Below are positions 26,545 through 35,670 of a stretch of DNA of 64,000 nt, in pieces; the first letter of the stretch is position 1, and each line of letters opens with the position of its first letter. A model generated the notes under the pieces. That model was not told the origin of the DNA. It worked only from the letters and a program-made list of their open reading frames with translations, and did not search any database. The stretch is from Alphaproteobacteria bacterium (GTDB taxonomy: Bacteria; Pseudomonadota; Alphaproteobacteria; Rs-D84), in NCBI GenBank assembly GCA_015062495.1, contig SUUN01000001.1:223069-287068 (forward strand), read 5' to 3'. The translations under genes were made by a program, and so were the position numbers.

Positions 26545-27978
26545 TTACAACTCAACGTCCCAAACAGTCCCAGCAACAGTATCTTTTAAGATAATGCCCT
26601 TTTTACGCAAATTATCACGTATCAAATCCGCTGTCGCCCAGTCTTTGTTTAATTTAGCTTCATTTCGCGCTTCAATCGCAGTTATAATATCCGATGCAGA
26701 CATATTGTTTGTTGTCAAAACAGATTGTTTAATACTGTTTACATACTTGTCTGAGTCATTTTGTAATATGTTTAGCACAGACATCAAAGATATTATTTTT
26801 TTTACAATCCGGCTCAAATCATATGCCGTTGTCTTTTTTGACATTTCTGAGGCTATAAAATTGAACCAACTAAATAAAGATGCGGTTACACCTGAGGTGT
26901 TAAAATTATCATCCATAGCGGCTTCAAATTCAGATGTAATCTTTTCAATCACTCGGTCTGTCTGGTCAGTATCAGCATCGTTAAACACACGCTTTTTAAC
27001 ATCTGAGATTATTGAATACATCTTATACACATGACGTTTTGCCTCTGGGAAAAAACTATCCGTAATATCAATATCTGCCGAATAAGTATTGCGCAGTAAA
27101 GCGAACCTAATTACATCTGAATCATATTTTGCTAATACATCCTGCAACAAGATTCCATTACCAAGCGACTTGCTCATTTTTTGACCATTCACTTTGACAA
27201 GTCCACAATGAATCCAATATTTAGCAAACTGCTTCCCGGTCAATGCCTCGGTCTGAGCGATTTCGTTTTCATGATGCGGAAACACCAAATCGCGCCCACC
27301 ACCGTGAATATCTATTTGTTCTCCCAAATATTTTAAATTCATAGCGCTACATTCAATGTGCCATCCTGGTCGCCCACTTCCCCATGGAGACTCCCACGAC
27401 ACCTCGCCCGGTTTGGCGGCTTTCCACAGAGCAAAATCGCCATCATTTAATTTGCCCGGCTCAACCGACTTGCGAACGCCAGCTTCGTTTTTATTTGTTT
27501 GTATGTGTGATAATTTGCCATACTCAGTAAAACTGTTCAATTTAAAATAAACGTCCCCAAATTCGGTTACATATGCATGTCCAGAATCAATTAATTTCTT
27601 TACAAAGTTAATAATATCATTAATACAATGTGTAGCACGCGCCATAATCGTTGGGATGGCGTTGCCTAGCGCCAGCATTTCCGCATCTGTTTTAACAATA
27701 TTCTGTTCTGCAAATTCTATTGGGTCTACTCCAGCTGCATTAGCATTAGCAATAATTTTATCGTCCACATCGGTATAGTTCCGCACATAACGCACATCAT
27801 AGCCACGATAGCGTAGATAACGTGTAATGACATCAAATGCCACGGATTGGTATGCGTGTCCTATATGCGCATCAGCCGACACGGTAATACCACATGCATA
27901 CATTTTTACTATTCCAGAAGTTAACGGTTGAAATTCTTGTTTTTTGCGTGCCATAACATTATAAACTTTCAGTGTCAT
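26545..27978 (-). CDS. cysS: cysteinyl-tRNA synthetase
   Basis: A class I synthetase of 477 residues, start at 27978 behind AAAAGGA. HIGH-like AHIGHAY, the zinc ligands (Cys in MYACGIT and WHIECSAM, His/Glu in HHENEIAQ) and the KMSKS loop in GQKMSKS are all visible. It is complete and probably active. The gene is AT-rich like the following radical SAM gene and unlike the surrounding housekeeping genes. Whether it is the only cysS of the genome or a second, possibly resistant, copy belonging to the peptide operon cannot be decided from this window. Confidence 0.93.
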   Translation of the reverse strand: MTLKVYNVMARKKQEFQPLTSGIVKMYACGITVSADAHIGHAYQSVAFDVITRYLRYRGYDVRYVRNYTDVDDKIIANANAAGVDPIEFAEQNIVKTDAEMLALGNAIPTIMARATHCINDIINFVKKLIDSGHAYVTEFGDVYFKLNSFTEYGKLSHIQTNKNEAGVRKSVEPGKLNDGDFALWKAAKPGEVSWESPWGSGRPGWHIECSAMNLKYLGEQIDIHGGGRDLVFPHHENEIAQTEALTGKQFAKYWIHCGLVKVNGQKMSKSLGNGILLQDVLAKYDSDVIRFALLRNTYSADIDITDSFFPEAKRHVYKMYSIISDVKKRVFNDADTDQTDRVIEKITSEFEAAMDDNFNTSGVTASLFSWFNFIASEMSKKTTAYDLSRIVKKIISLMSVLNILQNDSDKYVNSIKQSVLTTNNMSASDIITAIEARNEAKLNKDWATADLIRDNLRKKGIILKDTVAGTVWDVEL

Positions 27979-28145
27979 ATACGTCATTCCTTTTGATTTG
28001 TATTTGTGGAGTTTAATAAAACAGTGTTTGAAATGCAAACGAATTAAGTTTGCGAAAGTGTATTATTAGCGACAACAGTAAAAATTAATAAAACGAATTG
28101 TCATACCCCTATTATGGCACGATTGCCCCGAATAAGTCAAGACAC

Positions 28146-28173
28146 AAAAATTAAACCCGACAAAAGTCGGGTT
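28146..28173 (-). terminator. terminator of tRNA-Ser(GCU)
   Basis: AACCCGAC-AAAA-GTCGGGTT stem followed on the minus strand by TTTAATTTTT. Confidence 0.85.
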
Positions 28174-28180
28174 GAATTTG

Positions 28181-28268
28181 TGGCGGAGCGTATAGGACTC
28201 GAACCTATGGACCGAAAAATCCGGTCACAGATTAGCAATCTGCTGCATTACCACTCTGCCAACGCTCC
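28181..28268 (-). tRNA. tRNA-Ser (anticodon GCU)
   Basis: An 88-nt class II tRNA with encoded CCA. The acceptor is GGAGCGT/ACGCTCC, the anticodon loop contains TTGCTAA (GCU, reading AGC/AGU), there is a long variable arm, and the T-arm is GGTTCGAGTCC. Its terminator follows directly. The roughly 200 bp between it and cysS hold only this terminator and AT-rich sequence. Confidence 0.96.
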
Positions 28269-28320
28269 GTGCAGGGGGTATTATATAGAAACACAAAAAT
28301 AATTGCAAGTGAGAAAATTA

Positions 28321-28345
28321 TAAAAAATCCCCCAAATGGGGGATT
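28321..28345 (-). terminator. terminator of the knottin-like secreted protein gene
   Basis: AATCCCCC-AAAT-GGGGGATT stem, with an A-run on the left giving T residues on the minus strand. Confidence 0.85.
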
Positions 28346-28347
28346 CT

Positions 28348-29328
28348 TTACAATGATAGCCCGCAACAATTCGTTGAGGTGTTACAATAACCACTGTCAC
28401 AGTCTGAGTCGGACAGGCAAAAGTTAGCAGTACCTATTGTACATGTTAATGTGCCGATACTGCCCGAACGTGTGCAACAACCGTTTGTGCACTTTGGTTT
28501 AAGAAGTGGACAATCATCATCAGTTATACATGCAGTGCCACCCGTGCCGCAATTAATTGATACACAACATCCAGAAAAACACGAACCACTGGCACAATCA
28601 GAGTGGCTGACGCATGATTGGCCACCGCTGCACTTGGCGTCGCACGTATCATCACAACAACATGCCGTCGAGTATTCAAATGTGCCGACATCGTCGGTGA
28701 ATTCCGTAGCCGCCGGCGCACGACATTGTTCATATGATGTCGCGCCCGCCACACCCGTTGTGTGCCCCACACCACATGTGCTACTGCAAGAAACACAGTC
28801 CACGTCCGCCAGACTTAGCATGGTCGCGTTACCCGAGGCGGAATAATAACCACTGGCACAACGATATTGATATACCGTTGATGAAGTACCACAATTATAT
28901 AAAGTGCCCGACTGGCGTTCTGTTGCCACATTATAACTGGCCCAATCCAGATTCCACACATACTGATCCGCACAGACGCATTTATAATATGTCAAACTTT
29001 GCGTTTTATCACCTGTTGAGTCATCCATACACATAGATAGCGTTCCAGCCGACGTGTGTGAATATCCAGTATTGCATGTAAGGCTGGTTATAACCTTGAC
29101 ATGGCGGTTCAGCGTCCAGACCGGTGTCGTAGAACCGACAGGTGTCATGTTCTCATACAGGCCAAAACATTTGGCTGTGCTGCTGCTTGCGTTGTTGGTG
29201 TTACCATAAACAGTATAGGTATACGAAGAACTGCAAGTTTCTGCTACGTAATACCGGGCGCACTGTTCAGCGGCATTCGCCATGTTTGGCAGCATTATCG
29301 CCACCATCAATATCAGTAATTTTTTCAT
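28348..29328 (-). CDS. secreted Cys-rich protein with knottin-like repeats
   Basis: A 326-residue exported protein. The start at 29328 is preceded by AAGGGGGAC. A signal peptide (residues 1-19, ending MANA) is followed by a Cys-poor-to-rich mature chain. The motif DDVGTFEYSTAC lies near residue 240. Then come about three tandem Cys modules built on the pattern C-x(n)-C-x-S-D-x-D-C-x(2)-G-x-C-x(n)-CC (for example FCLSDSDCDSGYC). The modules resemble small disulfide-rich repeats. Nothing identifies an enzyme. It shares the TGTFEF-type motif with the Cys-rich genes at 15.3 and 36.3 kb and has its own structured 5' leader. Confidence 0.75.
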   Translation of the reverse strand: MKKLLILMVAIMLPNMANAAEQCARYYVAETCSSSYTYTVYGNTNNASSSTAKCFGLYENMTPVGSTTPVWTLNRHVKVITSLTCNTGYSHTSAGTLSMCMDDSTGDKTQSLTYYKCVCADQYVWNLDWASYNVATERQSGTLYNCGTSSTVYQYRCASGYYSASGNATMLSLADVDCVSCSSTCGVGHTTGVAGATSYEQCRAPAATEFTDDVGTFEYSTACCCDDTCDAKCSGGQSCVSHSDCASGSCFSGCCVSINCGTGGTACITDDDCPLLKPKCTNGCCTRSGSIGTLTCTIGTANFCLSDSDCDSGYCNTSTNCCGLSL

Positions 29329-29344
29329 TTTGTCCCCCTTTGCC

Positions 29345-29500
29345 GACCGAAAACGGTGGTTTAGATTCGGCATAAAATGGGATTGACTTTTATGGGGAAT
29401 TGCGCCAGAATTAGGTCAGAAAATGTGCTGAAAACAAACCACCGTTTGGATTCGGCAGTAGAAATACGACTCAAAAGCATAGAATCCGCGCAGTTGCGCG
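29345..29500 (-). promoter_or_regulatory. structured 5' leader of the knottin-like gene
   Basis: On the minus strand, GGATTC/GAATCC can close a 5' hairpin. It is followed by a perfect 12-nt long-range pairing, AAACGGTGGTTT with AAACCACCGTTT, about 90 nt apart. The 3' partner can instead sit in a GCCGA/TCGGC hairpin next to the ribosome binding site. On the plus strand the region ends with a CGCGC/GCGCG hairpin and seven T (29487-29507), so a transcript on the opposite strand is also conceivable. Confidence 0.45.
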
Positions 29501-29517
29501 TTTTTTTATTATAAAAA

Positions 29518-29545
29518 AATCCCCGCGGGTGCGGGGATTTAATTT
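29518..29545 (-). terminator. terminator of rho
   Basis: AATCCCCGC-GGGT-GCGGGGATT stem with a seven-base A-run on its left side (29513-29519), giving T residues on the minus strand. Confidence 0.88.
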
Positions 29546-30813
29546 TACTGATTCATAGAACTGAAAAAGTCCGAATTTGTTTTCGTCAGACGCAATTTAT
29601 CCAACAGGAACTCCATCGCCTCTAATGTGCCCATTGGGTTGATAATGCGGCGCAGGACATACATTTTTGACAGGATGTCTTTGCCAACCAACAGGTCTTC
29701 TTTGCGTGTGCCGGATTTTGTGATGTCAATCGCAGGATACACGCGTTTGTCGGATAACTTTCTATCCAAAATAATTTCACTGTTGCCCGTCCCTTTGAAT
29801 TCTTCAAAGATAACTTCGTCCATTTTAGAACCGGTATCAACCAATGCGGTTGCGATAATCGTCAACGAACCGCCACCTTCGATATTACGGGCGGCACCAA
29901 AGAAACGCTTTGGACGTTGCAGTGCGTATGCATCAACACCACCAGTTAAAACCTTGCCACTGGATGGGACACAGGTGTTGTACGCACGACCCAGACGCGT
30001 GATAGAATCCAACAGGATGACGACATCTTGGCCCGCTTCGACCAGGCGTTTGGCCTTTTCAATAACCATTTCGGCAACCTGGATATGGCGCGCGGCTGGC
30101 TCGTCAAATGTGGATGATATAACTTCGCCTTTGACACTGCGTTGCATGTCAGTCACTTCTTCGGGGCGTTCGTCAATCAACAGAACAATCAGTTTTACGT
30201 CTGGGTAATTCGTTGCAATAGAATGCGCGATATTTTGCAGCATAACCGTTTTACCGGTGCGTGGCGGCGCAACAATCAGTGAACGCTGGCCCTTGCCCGT
30301 GGGGGAAATCAGGTCGATAACGCGCGCGGACAGATTGCGGCCGCGGTCGGTGTCAGACGGCACTTCCATTTTTAACTGTTCATCTGGGTACAATGGGGTC
30401 ATGTCATCAAACGACACACGGTGTTTTAACTTTTCAGGATTGTCGCCGTTGACGCGCTCGATTGTTTCCAGTGCAAAATAACGTTCGGTTTCGGCGGCTG
30501 GGGCCTGAATCTGGCCTTCGACATAGTCGCCGGTTTTCAAGCCATATTTCTTAATCAACTGGGGCGACACATACAAATCGTCAGGGCCGGCCAGATAATT
30601 CGATTCCGGTGCGCGCAGAAAACCAAAACCGTCCTGCATACGTTCCAGTACGCCGTCACCAATCAATGTAACCTTTTTATCCGCCGCATAGACGCGCATA
30701 ACCGCAAAACGCAGTTGTTGGACGTTCAACTGGGACGGATTTTCAATTCCCATATCTTCTGCCATTTTCAGCAGTTGTTGAGGCGATTTCGCCTTTAATT
30801 CATTAATATGCAT
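29545..30813 (-). CDS. rho: transcription termination factor Rho
   Basis: Rho is the hexameric RNA-dependent helicase that terminates untranslated transcripts. The 422-residue protein has the N-terminal SAP-like helices, an RNA-binding cold-shock/OB fold ([13 protein letters not shown]), the P-loop (APPRTGKT), Walker B ([11 protein letters not shown]) and the Q/R-loop region with [16 protein letters not shown]. Length is normal. The start MHINELK is supported by family similarity; only weak ribosome binding sequence (GGAAAA) precedes it. Confidence 0.97.
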   Translation of the reverse strand: MHINELKAKSPQQLLKMAEDMGIENPSQLNVQQLRFAVMRVYAADKKVTLIGDGVLERMQDGFGFLRAPESNYLAGPDDLYVSPQLIKKYGLKTGDYVEGQIQAPAAETERYFALETIERVNGDNPEKLKHRVSFDDMTPLYPDEQLKMEVPSDTDRGRNLSARVIDLISPTGKGQRSLIVAPPRTGKTVMLQNIAHSIATNYPDVKLIVLLIDERPEEVTDMQRSVKGEVISSTFDEPAARHIQVAEMVIEKAKRLVEAGQDVVILLDSITRLGRAYNTCVPSSGKVLTGGVDAYALQRPKRFFGAARNIEGGGSLTIIATALVDTGSKMDEVIFEEFKGTGNSEIILDRKLSDKRVYPAIDITKSGTRKEDLLVGKDILSKMYVLRRIINPMGTLEAMEFLLDKLRLTKTNSDFFSSMNQ

Positions 30814-30902
30814 AAATTTTCCTTTTCTGGGGGTTCGGGCATCAGAATTGCGCCCATTTCACGTTTAATTATAGGACAAACGCGACAAAAGTCAAGTAAT
30901 TA

Positions 30903-30935
30903 ACAAACAAAACACCCGCCGAAACGGCGGGTGCC
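30903..30935 (-). terminator. terminator of rplM-rpsI
   Basis: CACCCGCC-GAAAC-GGCGGGTG stem followed on the minus strand by TTTTGTTTGTT. Confidence 0.85.
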
Positions 30936-30953
30936 ACCTTTCCACAAACGCGA

Positions 30954-31439
30954 TTAACGTTTGCTGAACTGTGTTGAACGACGTGCCTTGCGGAAACCAT
31001 AGTGCTTGCGTTCTACAACACGGCTGTCGCGTGTCAAGAAGCCCGCAGATTTCAACGATGCGCGCAATTCTGGTTCGATTTTTTCCAAAGCCTTGGAAAT
31101 ACCGTGCTTAACCGCGCCGGCCTGGCCAGATAAACCGCCGCCTTCGACCATGGCAACGATATCATATGATGTTTCGCGTTTTGTTACGCCAAATGGCTGG
31201 GCGATAATCATCTGTAATACAGCGCGACGGAAGTATTCAGCCGCAGGTTTGCCGTTAACGATGATGTTGCCTTTGCCCGGCATCAAATATACGCGTGCAA
31301 CGGAATCTTTACGTTTGCCGGTTGCATATGTTGCGTCATTTAATTTTGGTGCAACAACTGGTGCCTTTTTGGCAGCAGTTTTCTTAACAGTCGCAGTCTT
31401 TTTAACTGTCTTGGTCGCTGTTTTCTTTGCTTCTGCCAT
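30954..31439 (-). CDS. rpsI: 30S ribosomal protein S9 with Lys/Ala-rich N-terminal extension
   Basis: The S9 core is complete ([30 protein letters not shown]) and ends in the P-site-contacting SKR tail. It is preceded by an extension of about 35 residues of repeated Lys, Ala and Thr, making 161 residues against about 130 for the usual protein. The start codon overlaps the rplM stop (TAATG). Alphaproteobacterial S9 proteins often have such extensions. Confidence 0.96.
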   Translation of the reverse strand: MAEAKKTATKTVKKTATVKKTAAKKAPVVAPKLNDATYATGKRKDSVARVYLMPGKGNIIVNGKPAAEYFRRAVLQMIIAQPFGVTKRETSYDIVAMVEGGGLSGQAGAVKHGISKALEKIEPELRASLKSAGFLTRDSRVVERKHYGFRKARRSTQFSKR

Positions 31440-31912
31440 TATTCGCCCCTTTTGTTTTTACGATTCAAGCCTGCGAAATCAATAACAACTGGTTTCTGGG
31501 CTTCGTGTTTGTGTTCTGCGCCTGCATAAACGTGCAGTTTGGTCAAACGCTGGTTCGCCAGGGCGACCGCTGTGCGACGACCCATCATGCGCTTTACAGC
31601 GTTGAAAACCAATTTTTCTGGTTTTTCAGAGCGCATCTGACCCAATGTGCGGGATTTCAAAGAACCAGTCCACAAAGAGTGCCAAAAGAAACGATCTTTG
31701 TCAGCCTTGTGACCAGACAGTGCAACCTTGTCCGCGTTGATGATGATAACATGATCACCACAATCCATGTTTGGTGTCCATGTTGGCTTATGCTTGCCAC
31801 GCAGGATGTTCGCAGTGTATGCCGCCAAACGCCCCAGCGTACAATCAGTCGCGTCAATCAGATACCATTTGGCATCCAATTCACACTTTTTTAACGATTT
31901 TGTCGCTGCCAT
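31439..31912 (-). CDS. rplM: 50S ribosomal protein L13
   Basis: L13 of 157 residues, starting at 31912. Visible signatures are [32 protein letters not shown] and AVKRMMGRR. It forms the classical rplM-rpsI operon, with the two genes overlapping by one base. Nothing unusual is seen in length or motifs. The 216-bp stretch upstream holds a hairpin (CGGTAT/ATACCG near 31993), an AAATCTCCC/GGGAGATTT hairpin and repeat copy 2. Confidence 0.97.
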   Translation of the reverse strand: MAATKSLKKCELDAKWYLIDATDCTLGRLAAYTANILRGKHKPTWTPNMDCGDHVIIINADKVALSGHKADKDRFFWHSLWTGSLKSRTLGQMRSEKPEKLVFNAVKRMMGRRTAVALANQRLTKLHVYAGAEHKHEAQKPVVIDFAGLNRKNKRGE

Positions 31913-32012
31913 TTTTATTTTACCCTTGGTTTTATAAATTAAAGCGCGGCTATTATGCCCCAACCCTGCGGAAAAGTCAAGAAAAAATCATACGGTATTA
32001 TTATACCGCAAC

Positions 32013-32040
32013 AAATCTCCCGACTGGGAGATTTATTTTG
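32013..32040 (+). other. intergenic hairpin
   Basis: AAATCTCCC-GACT-GGGAGATTT perfect 9-bp stem followed by ATTTTGAG. It is terminator-like on the plus strand, but no plus-strand gene precedes it. It adjoins repeat copy 2. Confidence 0.5.
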
Positions 32041-32099
32041 AGACATGAGACAAGAGATACGAGACATGACATACCGCGCTAAATAAAAGTTTATCGAAG
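32039..32099 (+). repeat. terminator-linked dispersed repeat, copy 2
   Basis: GAGACATGAGACAAGAGATACGAGACATG-type units followed by GCGCTAAATAAAAGTTTATCGAAG, matching the layout of copy 1 at 14886. Confidence 0.55.
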
Positions 32100-32124
32100 A
32101 AAAAAATCCCCCGAACGGGGGGAT
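32097..32124 (-). terminator. terminator of rnj
   Basis: AATCCCCC-GAAC-GGGGGATT-type stem with an A-run at 32098-32105, giving a T-run on the minus strand. Confidence 0.88.
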
Positions 32125-32128
32125 TGTT

Positions 32129-33925
32129 TTATTTCTGGACAAAATGAACGCTGTATTGCGGTTTCTTGTCCGCGCCCAGGGCTGCACGAACAACCTTGTT
32201 CGAGGCAATTTGCACGGCGCGAACCAGATTATTTCTGTCTTTGCGTTCCGCCTTGGTCAGATTGTCAATCGCGCGTGTGATTTCAATCTGAATCTGACGC
32301 TTCATAAATCCGGTTTCGTCCGTTTCAAAGATGCCAGCACTGGAAACCTCGGGCGTGCCTTTTAGGAATCCGCGCTTATCCACCGGCAGGGTCACAAACA
32401 CCGCACCGTTGGATGCAATCTTTTTACGGTTCTTGTAAACCTGGTCGTTGGCACTGCGTTCGGTTTCACCCTCCATCACAACATAACTGGTTTCGATTGT
32501 TTCAGCGACATATGGTTCATTCCCATCGGACAGCGCAACCATTTCACCGTTGTGGACAACCATCATATGTTTTGCACCACCGCGTTCCATTGCCATTTTA
32601 CCGTTTAACATTTCGTTGATATAGTCACCGTGCATCGGGATGGACACCTGGGGGTGAACCATATCATAAAAACGTTCCAATTCAGGACGGCCGGCGTGAC
32701 CACTGGCGTGCAGGTTATCTGTATCGAATATGGTATGTGTTTTTACACCCATACGTGCCAATTTGTTGTACAGGTATGATACATCCTGTTCGCGGCCCGG
32801 GATGATAATAGCACTGAACACAACGGTATCGGTTGGTTGTAATTTTAACTCTTTTACCTGGCCATGGCACAGACGTGTTAGCATTGCAAACTTTTCACCC
32901 TGCGAACCGGTCAAGAATATTGCCTGTTTTTCCGCCGGCAGGTCTTTGATTTCGCTGTGCAGATATACATCGTCTTTGTTGATATAGCCGAACTGAATAC
33001 CCAATTCGCGGAATTCAGGCAGACCAACATATGGCACAGGATTTGGATTACTGCGTTCCTTGATACACGCAATGCGGCCGGCGGCACGGGCCGCTTCGGC
33101 AAACATTTTCATACGTGCCAAACTGCGCGAATAACCTGTTACCAAGACGCGACCCGGGGCGTTCTTCATGATTTCGGTCAAAGTTTCACGAACCTGGGTT
33201 TCGGTGGTCTGTTTTGTCTGACGCGATGAATTCGTTGAATCGCACATACACGCCAACAATTTTGGATCAGAACCAATCGCCGCCAGACGCGCAAAATCAG
33301 TTGGCGCTTCGATTGGAATATCGTCGTTAAATGTCCAGTCGCCTGTGTGCAGGATTTTACCTGCATCGGTTTTGATGATTAACATTTGCGCTTCGGGTAC
33401 GCTGTGTGTGACGTGGAAAGTTTCAACCGTAAATGGGTCTAAATCCAATGTTGCACCATTGTGATCGAATTCAACAATATCGCGGTGTGGATCAAAGTCC
33501 ATTTCAATGCCCGCAAACGTACGGCGTAAAATTTCCGCTGGGAAGCGTGTACAATGAATTGGCTTTCTGAATTTTGGCCAAATGTATTTTAATGCGCCAA
33601 TGTGGTCTTCGTGGCCGTGGGTGATAACAAATCCAACAACGTCTTTTTTACGTTTTTCCAACCATGTTGTGTCACAGTATTGAACGTCCCCTGCCCCGAT
33701 TTCTTCGTCCAGGAAACCCATACCACAATCAACAACCAGATATTTGCCACGATATTTATAGACATACATATTCTGGCCGATGTGTTCCAGACCACCCAAC
33801 GCCATAAAATAAATCTTGTCGTCGTTCGCGTCTGTTTCGTGTTTGTTCATGCCCCGAATAGACCGCGGTGTTTTTGGTTTGTCGCCTTTGGATGGCGCAG
33901 ATTTTTTTTCACGTACTTTTACCAT
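32129..33925 (-). CDS. rnj: ribonuclease J
   Basis: RNase J is a metallo-beta-lactamase/beta-CASP ribonuclease with 5'-3' exo- and endonuclease activity, central to RNA decay in many Alphaproteobacteria. The 598-residue protein has a basic N-terminal extension, the metal motif THGHEDHIGAL, a second metal His in HTGDW, the beta-CASP segment with TGSQGE, and ASGHAGRPELERF...PMHGD. All catalytic residues are present. The leader contains a long perfect-ended hairpin, which may relate to autoregulation. Confidence 0.95.
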   Translation of the reverse strand: MVKVREKKSAPSKGDKPKTPRSIRGMNKHETDANDDKIYFMALGGLEHIGQNMYVYKYRGKYLVVDCGMGFLDEEIGAGDVQYCDTTWLEKRKKDVVGFVITHGHEDHIGALKYIWPKFRKPIHCTRFPAEILRRTFAGIEMDFDPHRDIVEFDHNGATLDLDPFTVETFHVTHSVPEAQMLIIKTDAGKILHTGDWTFNDDIPIEAPTDFARLAAIGSDPKLLACMCDSTNSSRQTKQTTETQVRETLTEIMKNAPGRVLVTGYSRSLARMKMFAEAARAAGRIACIKERSNPNPVPYVGLPEFRELGIQFGYINKDDVYLHSEIKDLPAEKQAIFLTGSQGEKFAMLTRLCHGQVKELKLQPTDTVVFSAIIIPGREQDVSYLYNKLARMGVKTHTIFDTDNLHASGHAGRPELERFYDMVHPQVSIPMHGDYINEMLNGKMAMERGGAKHMMVVHNGEMVALSDGNEPYVAETIETSYVVMEGETERSANDQVYKNRKKIASNGAVFVTLPVDKRGFLKGTPEVSSAGIFETDETGFMKRQIQIEITRAIDNLTKAERKDRNNLVRAVQIASNKVVRAALGADKKPQYSVHFVQK

Positions 33926-33954
33926 TTATAATCCTTTTGTTTTGTTTCACATTT

Positions 33955-34020
33955 GTGCGACCATCAAATTCATTACTAATAAAGAAAAAATCTTTATTTG
34001 CAGTGAATCCATGGTCGCAC
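33955..34020 (-). promoter_or_regulatory. long inverted repeat in the rnj leader
   Basis: GTGCGACCAT (33955-33964) and its exact complement ATGGTCGCAC (34011-34020) enclose an inner stem rich in AAATAAAGA/TCTTTATT, forming an imperfect hairpin of about 66 nt just before the rnj ribosome binding region. The rest of the 257-bp gap holds a TGGAC/GTCCA hairpin near 34079-34096 and a TATAAT-like box near 34117. Confidence 0.55.
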
Positions 34021-34151
34021 GACTTATACCCCATGGTAATTTATTATCGTTAATAAAGACATAGGGGTAAATACCTGGTGGACATAGTTTTTGTCCAAAT
34101 ATTTCAAGCACAAATTATATAATAGTGCATTTGACACCAAAATCAAGACAA

Positions 34152-34182
34152 TAATAAAATCCCCGCAAGTGGGGATTTTATT
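34152..34182 (-). terminator. terminator of the cvpA-like gene
   Basis: AAAATCCCC/GGGGATTTT stem flanked by T/A-rich sequence, immediately after the stop of the cvpA-like gene. Confidence 0.85.
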
Positions 34183-34929
34183 TTAATCGTCAGATTCCAC
34201 GTCGTTTGCATGTTCTTCGACGGCGCGTGCCACGGTTTCGATTTGCAACAACTGATTTTCCAATGCCGCGCGTTCGGATGATTTATAGCCGGTTTCTGCA
34301 TCTGGGGCAACAGTTGTTTTTTCAGATGCATTATCTGATTTCTTGGTCGCAGAAATCGCGGGATTTATCAGATTATTATAAATTTCAATCGCCTGGTGCG
34401 TGCCGGCCATATCACGTGCCAACAATTTGTTTTCAGGGCCAGGGAAAAACCAATCGTCCAGTTTTACCGCCGTGATTTGCATAATTGGGCGCGTGCGCGA
34501 CTGGGCCAACCATTTTGGCAGGAAAGGCACGTCTGAATAGTACCACAGCGCACCCCAATAGAATATCCCCATAACGACAATGCCGCGGATAATACCAAAT
34601 ATAACCCCCAGCGTTTTATCAGTGACATTCATAATGCTGTCCTGAATTTTGTCGCGTAATTTCTGGTTCAAGAATCCAACCAACATCAATATCGCAAAAA
34701 ATACGATAAAATATGACGCAACCAATGTGCCAACCGTGGAATCAGACAAATCAAACCAAGACTGTAATAATTTATCCAGCCACGGGGACGCAAATCGTGC
34801 AGAAATTGCCGCAACAACCCATGACAATGTTGCAATTGTTTCATACACACCGCCACGGATTGTCGCCCAAATTGTGGACGCCAATATGACGCCCACATAA
34901 ATATAATCAAGTGTTGTTAAATCAAACAT
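34183..34929 (-). CDS. cvpA: CvpA family membrane protein
   Basis: A 248-residue protein with four membrane spans in the first 130 residues and the family pattern LDYIYVGVILASTIWATIRG near the N-terminus and FGIIRGIVVMG in span four. A soluble C-terminal tail rich in Glu, Ala and Lys follows. CvpA proteins were first linked to colicin V production and more recently to envelope homeostasis. It lies 20 bp after the thiol oxidoreductase gene on the same strand, so the two may form an operon. Confidence 0.85.
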   Translation of the reverse strand: MFDLTTLDYIYVGVILASTIWATIRGGVYETIATLSWVVAAISARFASPWLDKLLQSWFDLSDSTVGTLVASYFIVFFAILMLVGFLNQKLRDKIQDSIMNVTDKTLGVIFGIIRGIVVMGIFYWGALWYYSDVPFLPKWLAQSRTRPIMQITAVKLDDWFFPGPENKLLARDMAGTHQAIEIYNNLINPAISATKKSDNASEKTTVAPDAETGYKSSERAALENQLLQIETVARAVEEHANDVESDD

Positions 34930-34949
34930 ATTTGTTCCGGTTTAGATGA

Positions 34950-35543
34950 TTATTTTTTGTTGTCTTTGCGAACCAAAACATAACCCAAGCCCGCAACCAA
35001 AACAATCAACAGTCCCCAGAACCAAACTGTGCTGCCGCCTTCATTTTTTTTTGCAGGTTCGGCTGCAGGTTCATCCGCAGGTTCGGCAACAGTTGCAGTA
35101 TATTCAACAACTGCGTTCGCACGATCAGCATGTTCGGATTTAAATTTTTCCGCATCTGCCGCCATGGCTGCTTTGTTTTCAGCGGCAACAGCCTTTTGTT
35201 CATCAGACAGGTCAACTTCGATATATTCACGCATTGTGTCCTGCATAAAGTCTGCATAGCCCTGTTCGCATTTGTCACCGATTACCATAACAGGCACACC
35301 ACCGTTATCGAATTCACATTTCTTTAACGCGTCCTGGAATGCAGGCAGATTGGCCTGGTCCATAACGTTGACGGCGGTTACCTTTAATTCTGGGTATTCA
35401 TAGACCAAAGTGTTGGAAATAAATTCACGTGCGTGATGACAGTGTGGGCATGATGGCGAATAATAAATTGTAATATCAGCCGCAGATGCCGCGCCCGCAA
35501 ATGTTAAACCCATAATAGCAGATAAAAATGATAATTTTTTCAT
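34950..35543 (-). CDS. membrane-anchored periplasmic thioredoxin-fold protein (CPHC)
   Basis: A 197-residue protein: signal peptide (residues 1-22, ending ASA), then a thioredoxin/glutaredoxin-like fold with YYSPSCPHCHH, a linker rich in Ala, Glu and Lys, and a C-terminal membrane span (about 170-188) ending RKDNKK. CPHC is the DsbA-type active site, an oxidising dithiol. GVPVMVIGD carries the cis-Pro. The start at 35543 follows AAAGGAGT. A tethered disulfide oxidant fits the several secreted Cys-rich proteins in this window, but that link is inference. Confidence 0.8.
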   Translation of the reverse strand: MKKLSFLSAIMGLTFAGAASAADITIYYSPSCPHCHHAREFISNTLVYEYPELKVTAVNVMDQANLPAFQDALKKCEFDNGGVPVMVIGDKCEQGYADFMQDTMREYIEVDLSDEQKAVAAENKAAMAADAEKFKSEHADRANAVVEYTATVAEPADEPAAEPAKKNEGGSTVWFWGLLIVLVAGLGYVLVRKDNKK

Positions 35544-35670
35544 AAGTAAGACTCCTTTCACTGGTTCGATTATAGAAAATATTTTTATATACACGCAAGT
35601 GGTTTTTGATAAATCTTTCCTGTTGAAATTTTAATAAAAAAACACAATATTTGGGCAAAGGAGTTTCATT

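Noticed and set aside
32013-32040. Terminator of a plus-strand gene
   Set aside because: No plus-strand gene lies upstream; kept only as an intergenic hairpin.
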